Shown: positions 1 through 9,780, numbered from the stretch's first letter. The stretch: DNA of 64,000 bases from an uncultured Paracoccaceae bacterium (GCA_947494675.1 CANLVP010000001.1:992001-1056000); one strand, 5' to 3'. The notes: a model not told the origin generated them from the letters alone. A program made the numbers and translations.

Positions 1-2
1 TG

Positions 3-896
3 ATCCTTGTTGGCGGGGTGATTGACGCGCAAATTCTAACCGCCTGTGAGGCGACGCAAACCCCTGTTATTACTGTTGAATCTCGCCCCGACACCCTGCG
101 CGAAATGACCGGCGGCTGGTTCCGCGCCAGTGCCCGGCCCGCGCTGTCGGGCATCGCCACCTCCTTTGCCACCGACGCCAGAGCGGCAGATACCCTGCGC
201 AAATTGGGCGTGCCTGCGGATCAAGTCTTTGCCATTGGCCCGCTTGAACAAGGCGCGCGCATCTTGCCCCATATTGACGCCGAACGTCATGAAATCGCTC
301 AACAATTACGGAACCGCCCCGTCTGGCTCGTCCGCGCCGCAGCCATTCAAGACGCCGAAACTCTTGCCGTTGCGCACCGTCACGCGACACGCAAATCGCA
401 CCGGCTATTGCTGGTCATCATCCCCGAACGCCCGATCTTCGGAGAGGATTTTGCCAAGGCTTTCAATGAGATGGGCCATCAAACCGGGCTACGTTCGCGC
501 GGCGACGATCCCGACGAATCCAGCCAGGTCTATGTGGCCGATCTGGATGGCGAAGATGGCCTATGGCTGCGGCTCGCCCCGATTTGCTTTGCCGTTGGCA
601 CCCTGTCACGCGGCGCAAACCATGACCCGTTCGAGGCCGCGGCCCTCGGTTCTGTCGTGGTTCATGGTTTAAAAACAGAGCCTTACGAGGAACGGTTTCG
701 AAGGTTGGTCCGCGCCGGGGCAAGCCTCGCCATCTCGGAACCCACAAAACTCGGTCCCACTATCGAACAACTCTTATCCGCTGATCGTGCCGCCGAAATG
801 GCCGTCGCCGGGTGGGAGGTGACGTCAAGCGGGGCTGAAATCAGCAACCGTCTTGTGTCCCTGATCCAGGATCGCCACGACACGATGGGCCGCTAA
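3..896 (+). CDS. waaA: 3-deoxy-D-manno-octulosonic acid (Kdo) transferase, C-terminal part
   Basis: This is the 3' part of a Kdo transferase gene; the reading frame is open to the left edge, so the real start lies outside the window. WaaA moves Kdo from CMP-Kdo onto lipid IVA at the inner membrane during lipopolysaccharide synthesis. The visible protein opens with [10 protein letters not shown] and has the GT-B C-terminal half, with a nucleotide-sugar-binding loop near [18 protein letters not shown]. The GTG at 18 is internal to the frame and not a convincing start. lpxK begins one base after the stop, so the two lipid A/Kdo genes are probably co-transcribed. The family call rests on these motifs and on the partner. 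Confidence 0.85.
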   Translation: MLVGGVIDAQILTACEATQTPVITVESRPDTLREMTGGWFRASARPALSGIATSFATDARAADTLRKLGVPADQVFAIGPLEQGARILPHIDAERHEIAQQLRNRPVWLVRAAAIQDAETLAVAHRHATRKSHRLLLVIIPERPIFGEDFAKAFNEMGHQTGLRSRGDDPDESSQVYVADLDGEDGLWLRLAPICFAVGTLSRGANHDPFEAAALGSVVVHGLKTEPYEERFRRLVRAGASLAISEPTKLGPTIEQLLSADRAAEMAVAGWEVTSSGAEISNRLVSLIQDRHDTMGR

Positions 897-897
897 G

Positions 898-1896
898 ATG
901 CGCCCCCCCGCCTTTTGGTCCAACGCCCCGACCCGCCCTGGCTGGCAGGCGCGTTTGCTTGCGCCGGTTGGCGCACTCTATGCCGCCGCCACGCGCCAAC
1001 GGGTTTCCCAACAGGCTGATTTTAAAGCGAATATTCCGGTCATTTGCATCGGCAACATCAATGCAGGTGGCACCGGTAAGACGCCGACGGCCATCGCATT
1101 GGTCGAACGTCTAACCGGCTGGGGCATCGCGGTTCACGTGGTTTCGCGCGGGTATGGCGGGCAGCTAGACGGGCCTGTGCAGGTTGATCCGACGGCGCAT
1201 ACTGCGGCTGACGTGGGAGATGAACCGCTGCTGCTCGCGGCCTTTGGCCCCACATGGATAGCAAAGGACCGCGCCGCTGGTGTGAAGGCCGCGCAGGCCG
1301 CTGGCGCACAGGCCATCTTGCTTGACGACGGCTTTCAAAACCCAAGCGTGAACAAGGACTTATCCATCGTCGTCGTTGACGCGCAACAAGGGTTCGGCAA
1401 TGGCTGCGTGATCCCTTCCGGGCCGCTTCGTGAACCCGTGGCAGCGGGCATGAAACGCGCTGACCTGTTGCTATCGATTGGCAACGACGCCGCGCAATCA
1501 AAGTTCGGCACGACCTGGCCTGATACGCCCCCGCACCTGACCGGAGAACTTGTGCCGCTGGTCACCGGGATGCCGTGGCAAAGCCTTCGTTTACTGGCTT
1601 TTGCGGGCATCGGGCACCCTGAGAAATTCTTTCAAACCTTACGCGCCATGGGGGCCGATCTGATCCGGGGCGAGGCGCTGGAGGATCATCAACCGCTGAC
1701 CGATGCGCTGATGACACGGCTTGAAGTTGAGGCCAAAGCACGGGTCGCGCAATTGGTCACGACCGAGAAGGACGCGGTGCGATTACCGCCCAGCTTCCGC
1801 GCCAAGGTGCTGACATTGCCGGTGCGATTGCAGCTGTCGGATTGGGGGACTTTGGAAGCAGAGCTTGCCAAATTGGGCCTGAAACCAAAGACTTAA
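898..1896 (+). CDS. lpxK: Tetraacyldisaccharide 4'-kinase
   Basis: LpxK phosphorylates the 4' position of the tetraacyldisaccharide to give lipid IVA, at the cytoplasmic face of the inner membrane. The 332-aa product has the usual length. A P-loop, [12 protein letters not shown], lies near residues 52-63, with LDDGFQNPS and [10 protein letters not shown] motifs further on, as in the family. A hydrophobic N-terminal stretch ([11 protein letters not shown]) fits membrane attachment. The ATG follows the waaA stop by one base. The 3' end overlaps the convergent CoA-transferase gene by four bases, leaving no room for a separate terminator. Confidence 0.93.
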   Translation: MRPPAFWSNAPTRPGWQARLLAPVGALYAAATRQRVSQQADFKANIPVICIGNINAGGTGKTPTAIALVERLTGWGIAVHVVSRGYGGQLDGPVQVDPTAHTAADVGDEPLLLAAFGPTWIAKDRAAGVKAAQAAGAQAILLDDGFQNPSVNKDLSIVVVDAQQGFGNGCVIPSGPLREPVAAGMKRADLLLSIGNDAAQSKFGTTWPDTPPHLTGELVPLVTGMPWQSLRLLAFAGIGHPEKFFQTLRAMGADLIRGEALEDHQPLTDALMTRLEVEAKARVAQLVTTEKDAVRLPPSFRAKVLTLPVRLQLSDWGTLEAELAKLGLKPKT

Positions 1897-2999
1897 TCGT
1901 CCAGAAGGTGCTGATGCTGTCCCAGCTTGGGTGCTGGCCCCTTGGGCGCGGTATCGCTTCCAGACATGCGGATTGGTGACCGGACACCGGGGATGCCATC
2001 AAGGTCAACCTGCATCCCGCGCGCCACGATCTGGGGATCCGCAAAGACCTCTGCCATGTCGTTGATCGGGCCCGCCGGGACGCCATGCGCCTCGCAGGCC
2101 GCGAGCAGATCGGCCTTGGTCATCAGCGAGGTCCGCTTGGTCAAGGCGACCGTCAAGGCCTCACGATTGGCCAAGCGATCCGCGTTGGTTGGAAATTCCG
2201 CCGCAAGCTCTGAAACTTCGAGCAATGTGCAGAGCTTGCCAAATTGGCCGTCGTTGCCAGAGGCGATGATGATATGCCCATCCGCACAGTCAAACACCTG
2301 ATAAGGCACGATATTCGGATGCGCATTGCCCAGCATTTGTGGCGCGTCACCGGTTGCCAGATAGTTCATCGCCTGATTGGCCATCACGGCGGTTGCCACG
2401 TCCAAAAGGCTCAGATCGATATGCTGACCCTGCCCCGTTGTCTGGCGCTGGTGCACCGCAGCCAAGATCGCCGTGCTGGCATACATGCCCGAAAAAACAT
2501 CCGTGACCGCGACGCCTACCTTTTGCGGCTGCCCTGACGGGTCGCCGGTGACCGACATCAGACCAGACATGCCCTGCAAGATGTAGTCGTATCCGGCGCG
2601 TTTGGCATAAGGGCCGTCTTGCCCAAACCCGGTGATACTACAATAGATAAGCCGGGGATTGAAGTCAGACAGGGACGCATAGTCGAGCCCGTATTTTGCC
2701 AGGCCGCCAACCTTGAAATTCTCGATCAGCACATCCGCATCTGCCACCAAATCGCGCAATTGCGCCTGCCCTTCGGCAGTGCGGAAATCGATCACGACAG
2801 AGGCTTTTCCGCGGTTGCAGCCATGGAAATAGGCCGCGTCTTCGCCGATGAACGGCGGGCCCCATTGGCGGGTGTCATCCCCTGCCGGGCTTTCGACCTT
2901 GATCACCTCTGCCCCGAGATCAGCAAGAGTTTGACCGGCCCAGGGGCCAGCCAAAATCCGTGCCATTTCAATGACTTTCAGACCCGCGAGGGCTTGCAT
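1893..2999 (-). CDS. CaiB/BaiF family CoA-transferase
   Basis: A 368-aa class III CoA-transferase. Such enzymes move CoA between carboxylic acids through an aspartyl-CoA anhydride. The N-terminus ([31 protein letters not shown]) is the family hallmark, followed by the GKASVVIDF region, the AGYD segment before the [10 protein letters not shown] loop, and a C-terminal [15 protein letters not shown] block. The substrate cannot be read from sequence. The ATG at 2999 overlaps the stop of the upstream dsbA-like gene (TGATG); a TTG at 3002 is possible but less likely. The two genes are probably translationally coupled, although their functions are not obviously related. Confidence 0.88.
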   Translation of the reverse strand: MQALAGLKVIEMARILAGPWAGQTLADLGAEVIKVESPAGDDTRQWGPPFIGEDAAYFHGCNRGKASVVIDFRTAEGQAQLRDLVADADVLIENFKVGGLAKYGLDYASLSDFNPRLIYCSITGFGQDGPYAKRAGYDYILQGMSGLMSVTGDPSGQPQKVGVAVTDVFSGMYASTAILAAVHQRQTTGQGQHIDLSLLDVATAVMANQAMNYLATGDAPQMLGNAHPNIVPYQVFDCADGHIIIASGNDGQFGKLCTLLEVSELAAEFPTNADRLANREALTVALTKRTSLMTKADLLAACEAHGVPAGPINDMAEVFADPQIVARGMQVDLDGIPGVRSPIRMSGSDTAPKGPAPKLGQHQHLLDD

Positions 3000-3673
3000 C
3001 AACCTGCGATCTTGTCGTCAAGCAGCGCCGAGAAATCAGCGTAAGCCATGTTGGAATACTTCGTCCCATCAATGATGAACGATGGGGTAGAATTGATGGC
3101 ATCACGCTCTGCATTGGTTTGGAACCAGGTCACAAGGCTTTGCGCCATATCCGCGTCTTCCATGCAGGCATCAAGGGTTGCATCATCAAGGCCCGCGACC
3201 TTGCCGATGGTCTTCAACGCATCGACGATCTGCGCCGGATCACCGCTGGCGGTCCATTCGCGCTGCTGTTCGTAGATCATGTCAGAGATGCCAAAGAACC
3301 GGTTGGTATCACCGCCGCAACGCGCAATCATCGATGCCCAGAGGCCGAAACGGTCGAAGTAAACCTCACGGTAGATGAACTTGATCTTCCCGGTGTCGAT
3401 GTAGTCGGTTTTGAGCTGTTTGAACGCCCCCGCGTGGAAGGACGCACAATGTGGGCAAGTGTAGCTGGCGTATTCGATCACCTCGACCGGGGCGTCGTCG
3501 CTGCCCAGCACCATATCGGTGATCAAGGATGCGTCGCCCGTTGCCTCTTGCGCGTTGGCCATACCAACCAAAAGCTCTGACGGTTGGCCGGTGCTGCTGC
3601 CGTTTTGGACGACCCAAGCGGCCCCTAGGCCAACTGCGACTGCGCCGCCGCCAATGAAAAGTCTGCGATCCAT
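2999..3673 (-). CDS. DsbA-family thiol:disulfide oxidoreductase
   Basis: A 224-aa thioredoxin-fold protein (thioredoxin_4/DsbA type). The N-terminus (DRRLFIGGGAVAVGLGAAWVV) looks like a Tat-style or uncleaved signal anchor, so the enzyme should act in the periplasm. The redox motif CPHC is at residues 73-76, and the cis-proline loop is STPSFIIDG. Additional cysteines occur in IARCGGD and DACMED. It probably introduces or shuffles disulfides in exported proteins. It sits 17 bp downstream of the DciA-like gene and overlaps the CoA-transferase. The mutY / DUF721 / dsbA arrangement is common in related alphaproteobacteria. Confidence 0.88.
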   Translation of the reverse strand: MDRRLFIGGGAVAVGLGAAWVVQNGSSTGQPSELLVGMANAQEATGDASLITDMVLGSDDAPVEVIEYASYTCPHCASFHAGAFKQLKTDYIDTGKIKFIYREVYFDRFGLWASMIARCGGDTNRFFGISDMIYEQQREWTASGDPAQIVDALKTIGKVAGLDDATLDACMEDADMAQSLVTWFQTNAERDAINSTPSFIIDGTKYSNMAYADFSALLDDKIAG

Positions 3674-3690
3674 GTGGATACCTCTAAGCG

Positions 3691-4206
3691 TTATGATTTG
3701 TGTTTGGATAGGACATTCGTGGCCAGCGCCTCAAGTGCCATGCGCAGATCATCGCTTGCGACATCGCGCGACACCTCTGCAGCTTGGGCAAGGACCTGTG
3801 GGTCAGGCTTTGCCGGGGCTTTGGGCGCTTGCGTGAACGCAGCGCGGCCTTCGGCGAAACCGGTGGGGGCTGTTTGGGTGATGCGCACACGTGAAATGGC
3901 GCGGTAGCCATAGCAGGCGTTGACCTTTTCGCGGATTTGTTCGCGTTGCATGTCCAGCATCGGGGCCATGGCACCGGTGGTCAGCAGGGTCAGCGTCGCA
4001 CCCATGCCGCCTTTGCCGTAAGTTACATTCACCGGCTGCGCGGATTGCGCGGTGGCTTCGCCCACAATCTCGGCCCAATGGGTCAAAAGCCGGGTCTCGG
4101 CAAAGCCGCGCCCTTCGCTGGCGCTGCGCACCCGGCTTTGTACCAGCGTTGCAGCCCGTGCGAATCCACGGCCGCGTTTGGGGTATGATACTGGCTGTTT
4201 CATCAT
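3691..4206 (-). CDS. DciA-like (DUF721) protein
   Basis: A 171-aa protein of the DUF721 family, whose characterised members (DciA) interact with the replicative helicase DnaB. Features seen are a basic N-terminus (KRGRGFARAATLVQSRVRSASEGRGFAETRLLTHWAEIVG), the typical WAEIVG core, and a KH-like segment running through MLDMQREQIREKVNACYGYRAISRVRI. The C-terminal third is alanine- and proline-rich and probably flexible. It is transcribed divergently from mutY across about 65 bp and is followed by the dsbA-like gene. The helicase role is inferred from the family and has not been shown for this lineage. Confidence 0.75.
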   Translation of the reverse strand: MMKQPVSYPKRGRGFARAATLVQSRVRSASEGRGFAETRLLTHWAEIVGEATAQSAQPVNVTYGKGGMGATLTLLTTGAMAPMLDMQREQIREKVNACYGYRAISRVRITQTAPTGFAEGRAAFTQAPKAPAKPDPQVLAQAAEVSRDVASDDLRMALEALATNVLSKHKS

Positions 4207-4270
4207 TCCGGTCTAATCTATGTGGAATGACGCGCCAAGTCAGGGGCATGTCGATTTAAGGGGATAACTT

Positions 4271-5323
4271 GTGCGTGACCGCGCGAAAGAGCTTTTGGCC
4301 TGGTACGATGTCCACGCCCGCGTGATGCCATGGCGCGTTGGACCGGCAGAGCGTGCTGCGGGCGCGTTGCCTGATCCATACGGCGTTTGGCTGTCAGAGG
4401 TGATGTTGCAGCAGACCACTGTGGCTGCTGTGCGCGACTATTGGCGCAAGTTCATGGCGCTTTGGCCGACGGTCGCCGATTTGGCTGCGGCAGAGGACGC
4501 CGATGTCATGGCCGCTTGGGCCGGGCTTGGCTATTACGCGCGGGCGCGCAACCTGTTGAAATGCGCGCGAACCGTTGTTGCCGACCACGGTGGGGTCTTT
4601 CCAACTGATCGCGCAACATTGCTGACCTTACCGGGGATTGGGCCTTATACGGCGAGTGCTGTGGCCGCGATTGCCTTTGACGCGCCAGAGACGGTGCTGG
4701 ACGGCAATGTGGAACGGGTCATGTCGCGGCTTTACGATCTGCACGACCCTTTGCCCGGGTCAAAGCCGCAGTTGATGACATTGGCCGAAGGTCTGACCCC
4801 AAAGACGCGGCCCGGCGACTATGCACAGGCTGTGATGGACCTTGGGGCCACGATCTGCACGCCCAATAACCCAGCTTGCGGGATTTGTCCGCTGCGCGAT
4901 GATTGTGCGGCACGGATCGCGGGCACGGCGGCGGAAATACCCAAGAAGACGCCAAAGAAAAAGACACCAACGCGCACTGGGATCGCTTATGTGGCACGCC
5001 GCGCAGATGGGGCGTGGCTGCTCGAGACGCGACCCGAAAGAGGGCTGTTGGGCGGGATGCTGGGTTGGCCGGGGTCCGATTGGTCGGATGCGCCGGTGGA
5101 GGCCCCGCCGCTCAATGCGGACTGGGTAGAGCTGGACGCCACGGCGCGGCACACGTTCACGCATTTTCACCTGGAATTGACGATCATGACGGCGACCGTT
5201 GGATCGGATGCCGCGCCGAACCGTGGCACGTTCATCGACAATCAACAGTTTTCGCCCAGTTCTTTGCCGACAGTCATGCGCAAAGTTTTTGATCTTGCGG
5301 CATCGGTTCAACGCAACGATTGA
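4271..5323 (+). CDS. mutY: A/G-specific adenine DNA glycosylase
   Basis: MutY removes adenine mispaired with 8-oxoguanine or guanine in base-excision repair. The 350-aa product shows the helix-hairpin-helix LTLPGIGPYTASAVAAIAFD, the catalytic Glu region SEVMLQQTTV, the catalytic Asp in VLDGNVERVMSR, and a 4Fe-4S loop with C-x6-C-x2-C-x5-C spacing (CTPNNPACGICPLRDDC). The C-terminal NUDIX-like domain, which recognises 8-oxoG, includes RPERGLLGGMLGWPG. The GTG start is supported by an AAGGGG Shine-Dalgarno sequence from 4258. It is divergent from the DciA-like gene. Confidence 0.95.
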   Translation: MRDRAKELLAWYDVHARVMPWRVGPAERAAGALPDPYGVWLSEVMLQQTTVAAVRDYWRKFMALWPTVADLAAAEDADVMAAWAGLGYYARARNLLKCARTVVADHGGVFPTDRATLLTLPGIGPYTASAVAAIAFDAPETVLDGNVERVMSRLYDLHDPLPGSKPQLMTLAEGLTPKTRPGDYAQAVMDLGATICTPNNPACGICPLRDDCAARIAGTAAEIPKKTPKKKTPTRTGIAYVARRADGAWLLETRPERGLLGGMLGWPGSDWSDAPVEAPPLNADWVELDATARHTFTHFHLELTIMTATVGSDAAPNRGTFIDNQQFSPSSLPTVMRKVFDLAASVQRND

Positions 5324-5373
5324 GTGATTGCCGGCAGATCGCTAGTTTCAGGCAAAAGCACAAAGAGGCGCAG

Positions 5374-6516
5374 ATGACAGCAAGTCCAGACACCGCAGCA
5401 TATAGCCGCATTCCCGCGGCTTTGCCGTTCTGGCTGTCGATTGCGCTGGTGCCCATCGTCTGGACGGCGGCCATTTTTGGCGGATGGACCTTGGCGCTGA
5501 CACCCGTGGCAGCATGGTATCTGTTTTCGATCCTCGATCTGATCACGGAACAGAATACTGACAACGCCGATCCACAGACTGACGATGCACAATTGTTCTG
5601 GCACAGGGCGATCACGATCATCTGGGCCCCGATCCAGTTGCTCACGATCTTTGGGCTGCTGATTTTTGTGAGCCAGACCGACCACCTTGCCGCATGGGAA
5701 GAATGGGCGCTGTTTGCAGGCGTTGGCATCATCAGCGGCACAATTGGCATCAATTACGCCCACGAACTGATGCACCAAAAGCCCAAGCTTGAACGCGGGT
5801 TGGCGGATGTCCTGCTGGCAACGGTCCTGTATTCCCATTTCCGGTCAGAGCATTTGCTGGTGCATCACCGCTATGTCGCAACACCCAAAGACCCAGTGAC
5901 CGCACGCTATGGCGAAGGGTTCTGGCGCTTTTTCCCGCGCGTCTTGTGGGAATGCTATGCCTCTGCTTTCAATGCGGAAAAAGCGATGTTGGCCCGCAAG
6001 AGCCTGCCTTGGACCCACCGCAGCAACCCGTTCTGGCGCTATTGGGCTATGCAGGCCATTTTCTTGTGCGCCGCGATCTGGATTGGCGGGCTTTGGGGGT
6101 TTTTCCTGTTTGGGACGCAGGCGGTTTGGGCTGTCTTTCAGTTGGAACTCGTCAATTACATCGAACATTATGGCCTGACACGCAGGCACTTGGGGGATGG
6201 CAAGTACGAACACGTCATGCCGCACCATTCGTGGAATTCTGCGCAACGGGCGACGAACTGGTTGTTCATCAACTTGCAGCGCCACTCCGATCACCACTAC
6301 AAACCTGACCGGCGGTTCCCGCTGCTGCAGACCTACGACGATGTGGAGGCGCCGCAGTTGCCCTATGGCTATCAGGTCATGACGATGGCGGCGCTGTCCC
6401 CGCGGCTGTGGCGGAAAATCATGAACCCAAGGGTGCAGAATTGGCGGGCGCAATATTATCCCGATATCACCGATTGGACGCCCTACAAGAACGCGACCAA
6501 CCCGATGCCGCGCTAA
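5374..6516 (+). CDS. alkB: Alkane 1-monooxygenase (AlkB-type)
   Basis: A 380-aa integral-membrane non-haem diiron hydroxylase. The histidine boxes HELMH, EHLLVHHR and LQRHSDHH plus the NYIEHYGL segment are the AlkB signature. Several hydrophobic helices surround them. The expected reaction is terminal hydroxylation of n-alkanes with O2 and electrons from a rubredoxin. The ATG at 5374 has an AGAGG Shine-Dalgarno sequence about 7 bp upstream; a longer TTG-started frame from 5320 overlapping mutY is less likely. No rubredoxin or rubredoxin reductase gene lies nearby, so electron partners must be encoded elsewhere. The substrate range is unknown. Confidence 0.9.
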   Translation: MTASPDTAAYSRIPAALPFWLSIALVPIVWTAAIFGGWTLALTPVAAWYLFSILDLITEQNTDNADPQTDDAQLFWHRAITIIWAPIQLLTIFGLLIFVSQTDHLAAWEEWALFAGVGIISGTIGINYAHELMHQKPKLERGLADVLLATVLYSHFRSEHLLVHHRYVATPKDPVTARYGEGFWRFFPRVLWECYASAFNAEKAMLARKSLPWTHRSNPFWRYWAMQAIFLCAAIWIGGLWGFFLFGTQAVWAVFQLELVNYIEHYGLTRRHLGDGKYEHVMPHHSWNSAQRATNWLFINLQRHSDHHYKPDRRFPLLQTYDDVEAPQLPYGYQVMTMAALSPRLWRKIMNPRVQNWRAQYYPDITDWTPYKNATNPMPR

Positions 6517-7580
6517 GGCGCAGGTTCAAAACCACGATCGCGGGATGCCGCAAGGATCGGCTGCCAGAATCCCATATCCGCGGCCCACAACGGGTCATCA
6601 AGGCCCTGATCCGTGCCGTAAGTTTCAGCCACATCGCGCAGGGTTTTGGCATCTTCCGGCGTACTGTGGGCAATGTAGATCGGGTCGGCGATTGGCGTCG
6701 CCTCTTTCTGATCGCGGTAGCGGAACGAATAATTCAATGGGGCCACGACGATGGTGCCTGGGCGGGCCTGTTCGAAAATCTGGCCTTCAAGCTGGACCTG
6801 CAAGGGGCGGTCCTTGATCGGGCGATACATGTAGATGATGTCAAAGCTGCCGAAATCGGTGAAATCCAAGGCGTCACCATGCAGAATCTCACAGCCCGGC
6901 GCACCGACTCGCGCCATCCAGTCGCGCGCGTGATCCACATAGCCGCCGTCATATTCAAGACCCACACAATCTTCAAAGAATGACGAAGCACCAAAGACCT
7001 TGGTGCCACCCCCACTGCCCACATCAATAAACCGCGCGGGACGGGGGCGACCTTGGGCCCGGTGAAGGCGGTAGACCGCCGTCATCAAGTTGAAAAAGTA
7101 GGGTCCGGTGAGGCCAATATCGCGGTGGTTCAGCTCTGGCACGCGGTCGCGGTCTTCGGCCAGCGGATTGGCCAGCGCGAAAAGCGCACGCATCATATTG
7201 TGCACATAGCCGTCCTCGCGGCCGCGCATCCTGTTGGAGCTTTCGGTGATCAACGGCTCGAAGAACGGGACCGTTTGCCGTTGCACCAATTGACCCATCC
7301 GCTTCCACTGCTGCGCGCGCAGCGGCCCGCGTTTCTGGAGGTCGCGACGCTGCGTGGACAGACTGCCCGGACCATTGGCAAAATCCAAATCGCTTGGCGA
7401 AAGACTGCGGATCAATTCGCCATAGGGCCATTCAAGGTCGGCGATCTGCTGCCATAGCGATGTCATCTCGTCGGCTTGGTCCGATGGCACAGGTTGTCGC
7501 AGAATCGCGGCCAAGCGGTGGCTCAGGCCTTCCAGCTCTGCCTCCATCCTGATCAGGTTTTGAACCGCAGTGTCGATCAC
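6513..7580 (-). CDS. SAM-dependent methyltransferase-like protein
   Basis: A 355-aa protein that I cannot assign to a named family. The C-terminal half has a class I methyltransferase fold: motif I FIDVGSGGGTKVFG (residues 184-197), an acidic residue in GLEYDGGY (about 207-214), GDALDF (235-240) and FDIIYMYRPIK (246-256). The N-terminal 130 residues are helical and charged, with no domain I recognise. The GTG start overlaps the stop of the upstream oxidoreductase (GTGA), and the 3' end overlaps alkB by four bases on the opposite strand. The acceptor substrate is unknown. Confidence 0.6.
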   Translation of the reverse strand: MIDTAVQNLIRMEAELEGLSHRLAAILRQPVPSDQADEMTSLWQQIADLEWPYGELIRSLSPSDLDFANGPGSLSTQRRDLQKRGPLRAQQWKRMGQLVQRQTVPFFEPLITESSNRMRGREDGYVHNMMRALFALANPLAEDRDRVPELNHRDIGLTGPYFFNLMTAVYRLHRAQGRPRPARFIDVGSGGGTKVFGASSFFEDCVGLEYDGGYVDHARDWMARVGAPGCEILHGDALDFTDFGSFDIIYMYRPIKDRPLQVQLEGQIFEQARPGTIVVAPLNYSFRYRDQKEATPIADPIYIAHSTPEDAKTLRDVAETYGTDQGLDDPLWAADMGFWQPILAASRDRGFEPAP

Positions 7581-8611
7581 GGGTCCGGGCCGACACGGAC
7601 CAGCTGTTTGCCAAAGTTGCCGCCTTTGAGCAGCGCAAGGAACGCCTCTGGCGCGTTTTCCAGACCCTCTGCCACGGTTTCGCGAAACTTGATTTGCCCG
7701 CTGGCGACCATCGGCGCGACCTCTGCCAGAAACGCAGGATACCGACCAAAGTGGTCAAAGATGATGAACCCCTGCACCCGCAAACGGCGGGTGAGGATGT
7801 TGCGCCATGCCATCGGCAGTGGCGCGGCTTCTGCGATGCCTTGGCCCGAATACCACGCGATCATGCCGCAAACGGCGATACGCCCGTGCGTGTTCATGCG
7901 GGTCAAAACCGCCTCGGTCGTTTTGCCGCCGACGTTTTCAAAATAGCAATCGATGCCCTTGAGCGCGGCCTCCTTCAGTGCGGCGGCCAATGATTTCGCG
8001 TCATGTGCGCGGTGATCGAGGCAGGCATCAAGGCCAAGCTCCTCAACCGCAAAGGCGCATTTTTCTGCCCCGCCTGCCACGCCGATCACATGGCAGCCTT
8101 TGGCCTTGGCCAATTGCGCGGCCAGCGATCCGACGGCCCCAGTTGCGGCTGAGACGACGACCGTTTCGCCCGCCTTGGCCTGCAAGATATCATTCAGACC
8201 AACGAACGCCGTGATCCCCGGCATGCCCAACACGCCAAGTGCGGTCGAGATTGGAGCAAGGGCTGGATCAACCGGGCGCACGCCGACGCCATCACTGATC
8301 GCATGGGTCGCCCAGCCAAATTGACCGGTGACGATTGCGCCGACCGGGAAGTGCGAGTTCTCGCTCGCGATCACCTCACCCACGGTGCCGCCCTCCATGA
8401 CACCGCCGATGGCCACCGGATCGGCATAGGATTTCACGTCATCCATGCGACCGCGCATATAGGGGTCGAGCGAGAGCCAAATGTTTCGCACAAGGAACTC
8501 ACCCTTTGCGGGCGCAGGCAAAGTGATGTCCTGCAGGGCGAAATTGTCAGGCGTCGGCTGCCCGTTTGGGCGACTGGCAAGGGTGATGGCGCGAGCAGTT
8601 GTCATGGGCAT
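7577..8611 (-). CDS. NADP-dependent MDR-family oxidoreductase (CurA/YncB-like)
   Basis: A 344-aa zinc-independent medium-chain dehydrogenase/reductase. It has the leukotriene B4 12-hydroxydehydrogenase/CurA N-terminus (ITLPAPAKGEFLVRNIWLSLDPYMRGRM) and a Rossmann motif VVSAATGAVGSLAAQLAKAKGCHVIGVAGG. The NADP-binding continuation FENVGGKTTEAVLTRMN and the C-terminal VQGFIIFDH block are also typical. Such enzymes reduce activated double bonds of enones or enals, or quinones. Two starts are possible, at 8611 and 8605. The gene overlaps the downstream methyltransferase gene, which suggests coupled translation. Confidence 0.85.
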   Translation of the reverse strand: MPMTTARAITLASRPNGQPTPDNFALQDITLPAPAKGEFLVRNIWLSLDPYMRGRMDDVKSYADPVAIGGVMEGGTVGEVIASENSHFPVGAIVTGQFGWATHAISDGVGVRPVDPALAPISTALGVLGMPGITAFVGLNDILQAKAGETVVVSAATGAVGSLAAQLAKAKGCHVIGVAGGAEKCAFAVEELGLDACLDHRAHDAKSLAAALKEAALKGIDCYFENVGGKTTEAVLTRMNTHGRIAVCGMIAWYSGQGIAEAAPLPMAWRNILTRRLRVQGFIIFDHFGRYPAFLAEVAPMVASGQIKFRETVAEGLENAPEAFLALLKGGNFGKQLVRVGPDP

Positions 8612-8666
8612 TCCTTTGGTGATTTGCCCGTGACCTTAGCGATTTCAAGCCGGGATAGAAGCGGCG

Positions 8667-9743
8667 TTAGACTTGGGAATGCACTGCCATGACCTCGACC
8701 GACAGAACCGTGGGGAGGTGCCGGGCGATTTCGGACCAACTGTCGCCTTCGTCGATGCTGGCAAAGATAGAGCCTGAGTTGGTGCCAAAGTAGACGCCCG
8801 CCGCATCGCCCTTATCAACAGCCATGGCCTGACGCAGGACGGTGAAATAGCAGTCTTGGGCCGGCAAACCGTTTTGACAGGCATGCCATGTGGCCCCGCC
8901 ATCACGTGACCGCCAGACAGCGGCAGAGGCATCGGGCGGATAGCGGCCTACGCTGTCACCGTTGAGGGGAAAGGTCCAGATCGTATGTGGATCGCGCGGG
9001 TGCACGCCAATGGGAAAGCCGAAAAGCGACGGTAGGCCGTCGGTGATCGCAGTCCAATTGCGCCCGCCGTCGGGGCTGCGGAAAGTGCCGTGATGGTTTT
9101 GTTGATAGATCAGATCGCCATCGCCGGGCGCGCGCACCGCGTTGTGAACGCAGGAAAAAACCTCGGTTGGGCTGACAGGTTCACCGTGGAAATCGGGCAG
9201 CACGGTGTTGTCTTCATTGCTGCGCCGCACCCGCGGTTCCCAAGTGGCACCACCGTCTTCAGAGGCAAAGAAACCCGCCGCTGAGATGCCGACCCAGATC
9301 TTTTCAGGCTCCGTTGGATGGGTCAGGATTGTGTGAAGCGTCAGGCCCGCCGCACCGGGCATCCAGTCGGCGGCACCTTCTTGGGCCGTCAGCGCAGGCA
9401 TACGTTCCCAGGTCTCACCCCGGTCGTGACTGCGATAAAGCTCTGCCGGTTTGGTGCCTGCATAGATCACATCGCCAGCAGGGCGCAGGGACCAAAGACC
9501 CTCTGCGGCCTCTTCAAACACGCCTTTAAAGAACTGCCAGTCGCCGCCTGAACAGCGCCACACGCCCAGCGGAAACCACCCACCGCCAGCGGCGGCAAAT
9601 ATGTCGCCCGTTTCGGGGTCACCGATCACGTGATTGACGGGCATGCCGTCGCAGAACGGGCCGCTGACTGACCACGCGCGCCGATCCGGCGATGTAAGCA
9701 CAAAGGCACCTTTTGTGGTGCCGACGAGAACCTTGGTTTCCAT
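8667..9743 (-). CDS. Asp-box (BNR-repeat) beta-propeller protein
   Basis: A 358-aa protein with five evenly spread Asp-box motifs (SHDRGETWE, SEDGGATWE, SPDGGRNWT, SRDGGATWH, SIDEGDSWS), which mark successive blades of a beta-propeller as in sialidases and Ycf48-like proteins. No signal peptide or membrane segment is visible, so it is probably cytoplasmic. Database entries of this type are often named exo-alpha-sialidase, but I see no sialidase active-site arginines and do not claim that activity. An AGGGGGT Shine-Dalgarno sequence lies just upstream of the ATG. Function unknown. Confidence 0.65.
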   Translation of the reverse strand: METKVLVGTTKGAFVLTSPDRRAWSVSGPFCDGMPVNHVIGDPETGDIFAAAGGGWFPLGVWRCSGGDWQFFKGVFEEAAEGLWSLRPAGDVIYAGTKPAELYRSHDRGETWERMPALTAQEGAADWMPGAAGLTLHTILTHPTEPEKIWVGISAAGFFASEDGGATWEPRVRRSNEDNTVLPDFHGEPVSPTEVFSCVHNAVRAPGDGDLIYQQNHHGTFRSPDGGRNWTAITDGLPSLFGFPIGVHPRDPHTIWTFPLNGDSVGRYPPDASAAVWRSRDGGATWHACQNGLPAQDCYFTVLRQAMAVDKGDAAGVYFGTNSGSIFASIDEGDSWSEIARHLPTVLSVEVMAVHSQV

Positions 9744-9780
9744 GCTGACCCCCTTTTGCTTACCCGATCATAGCACAAAA

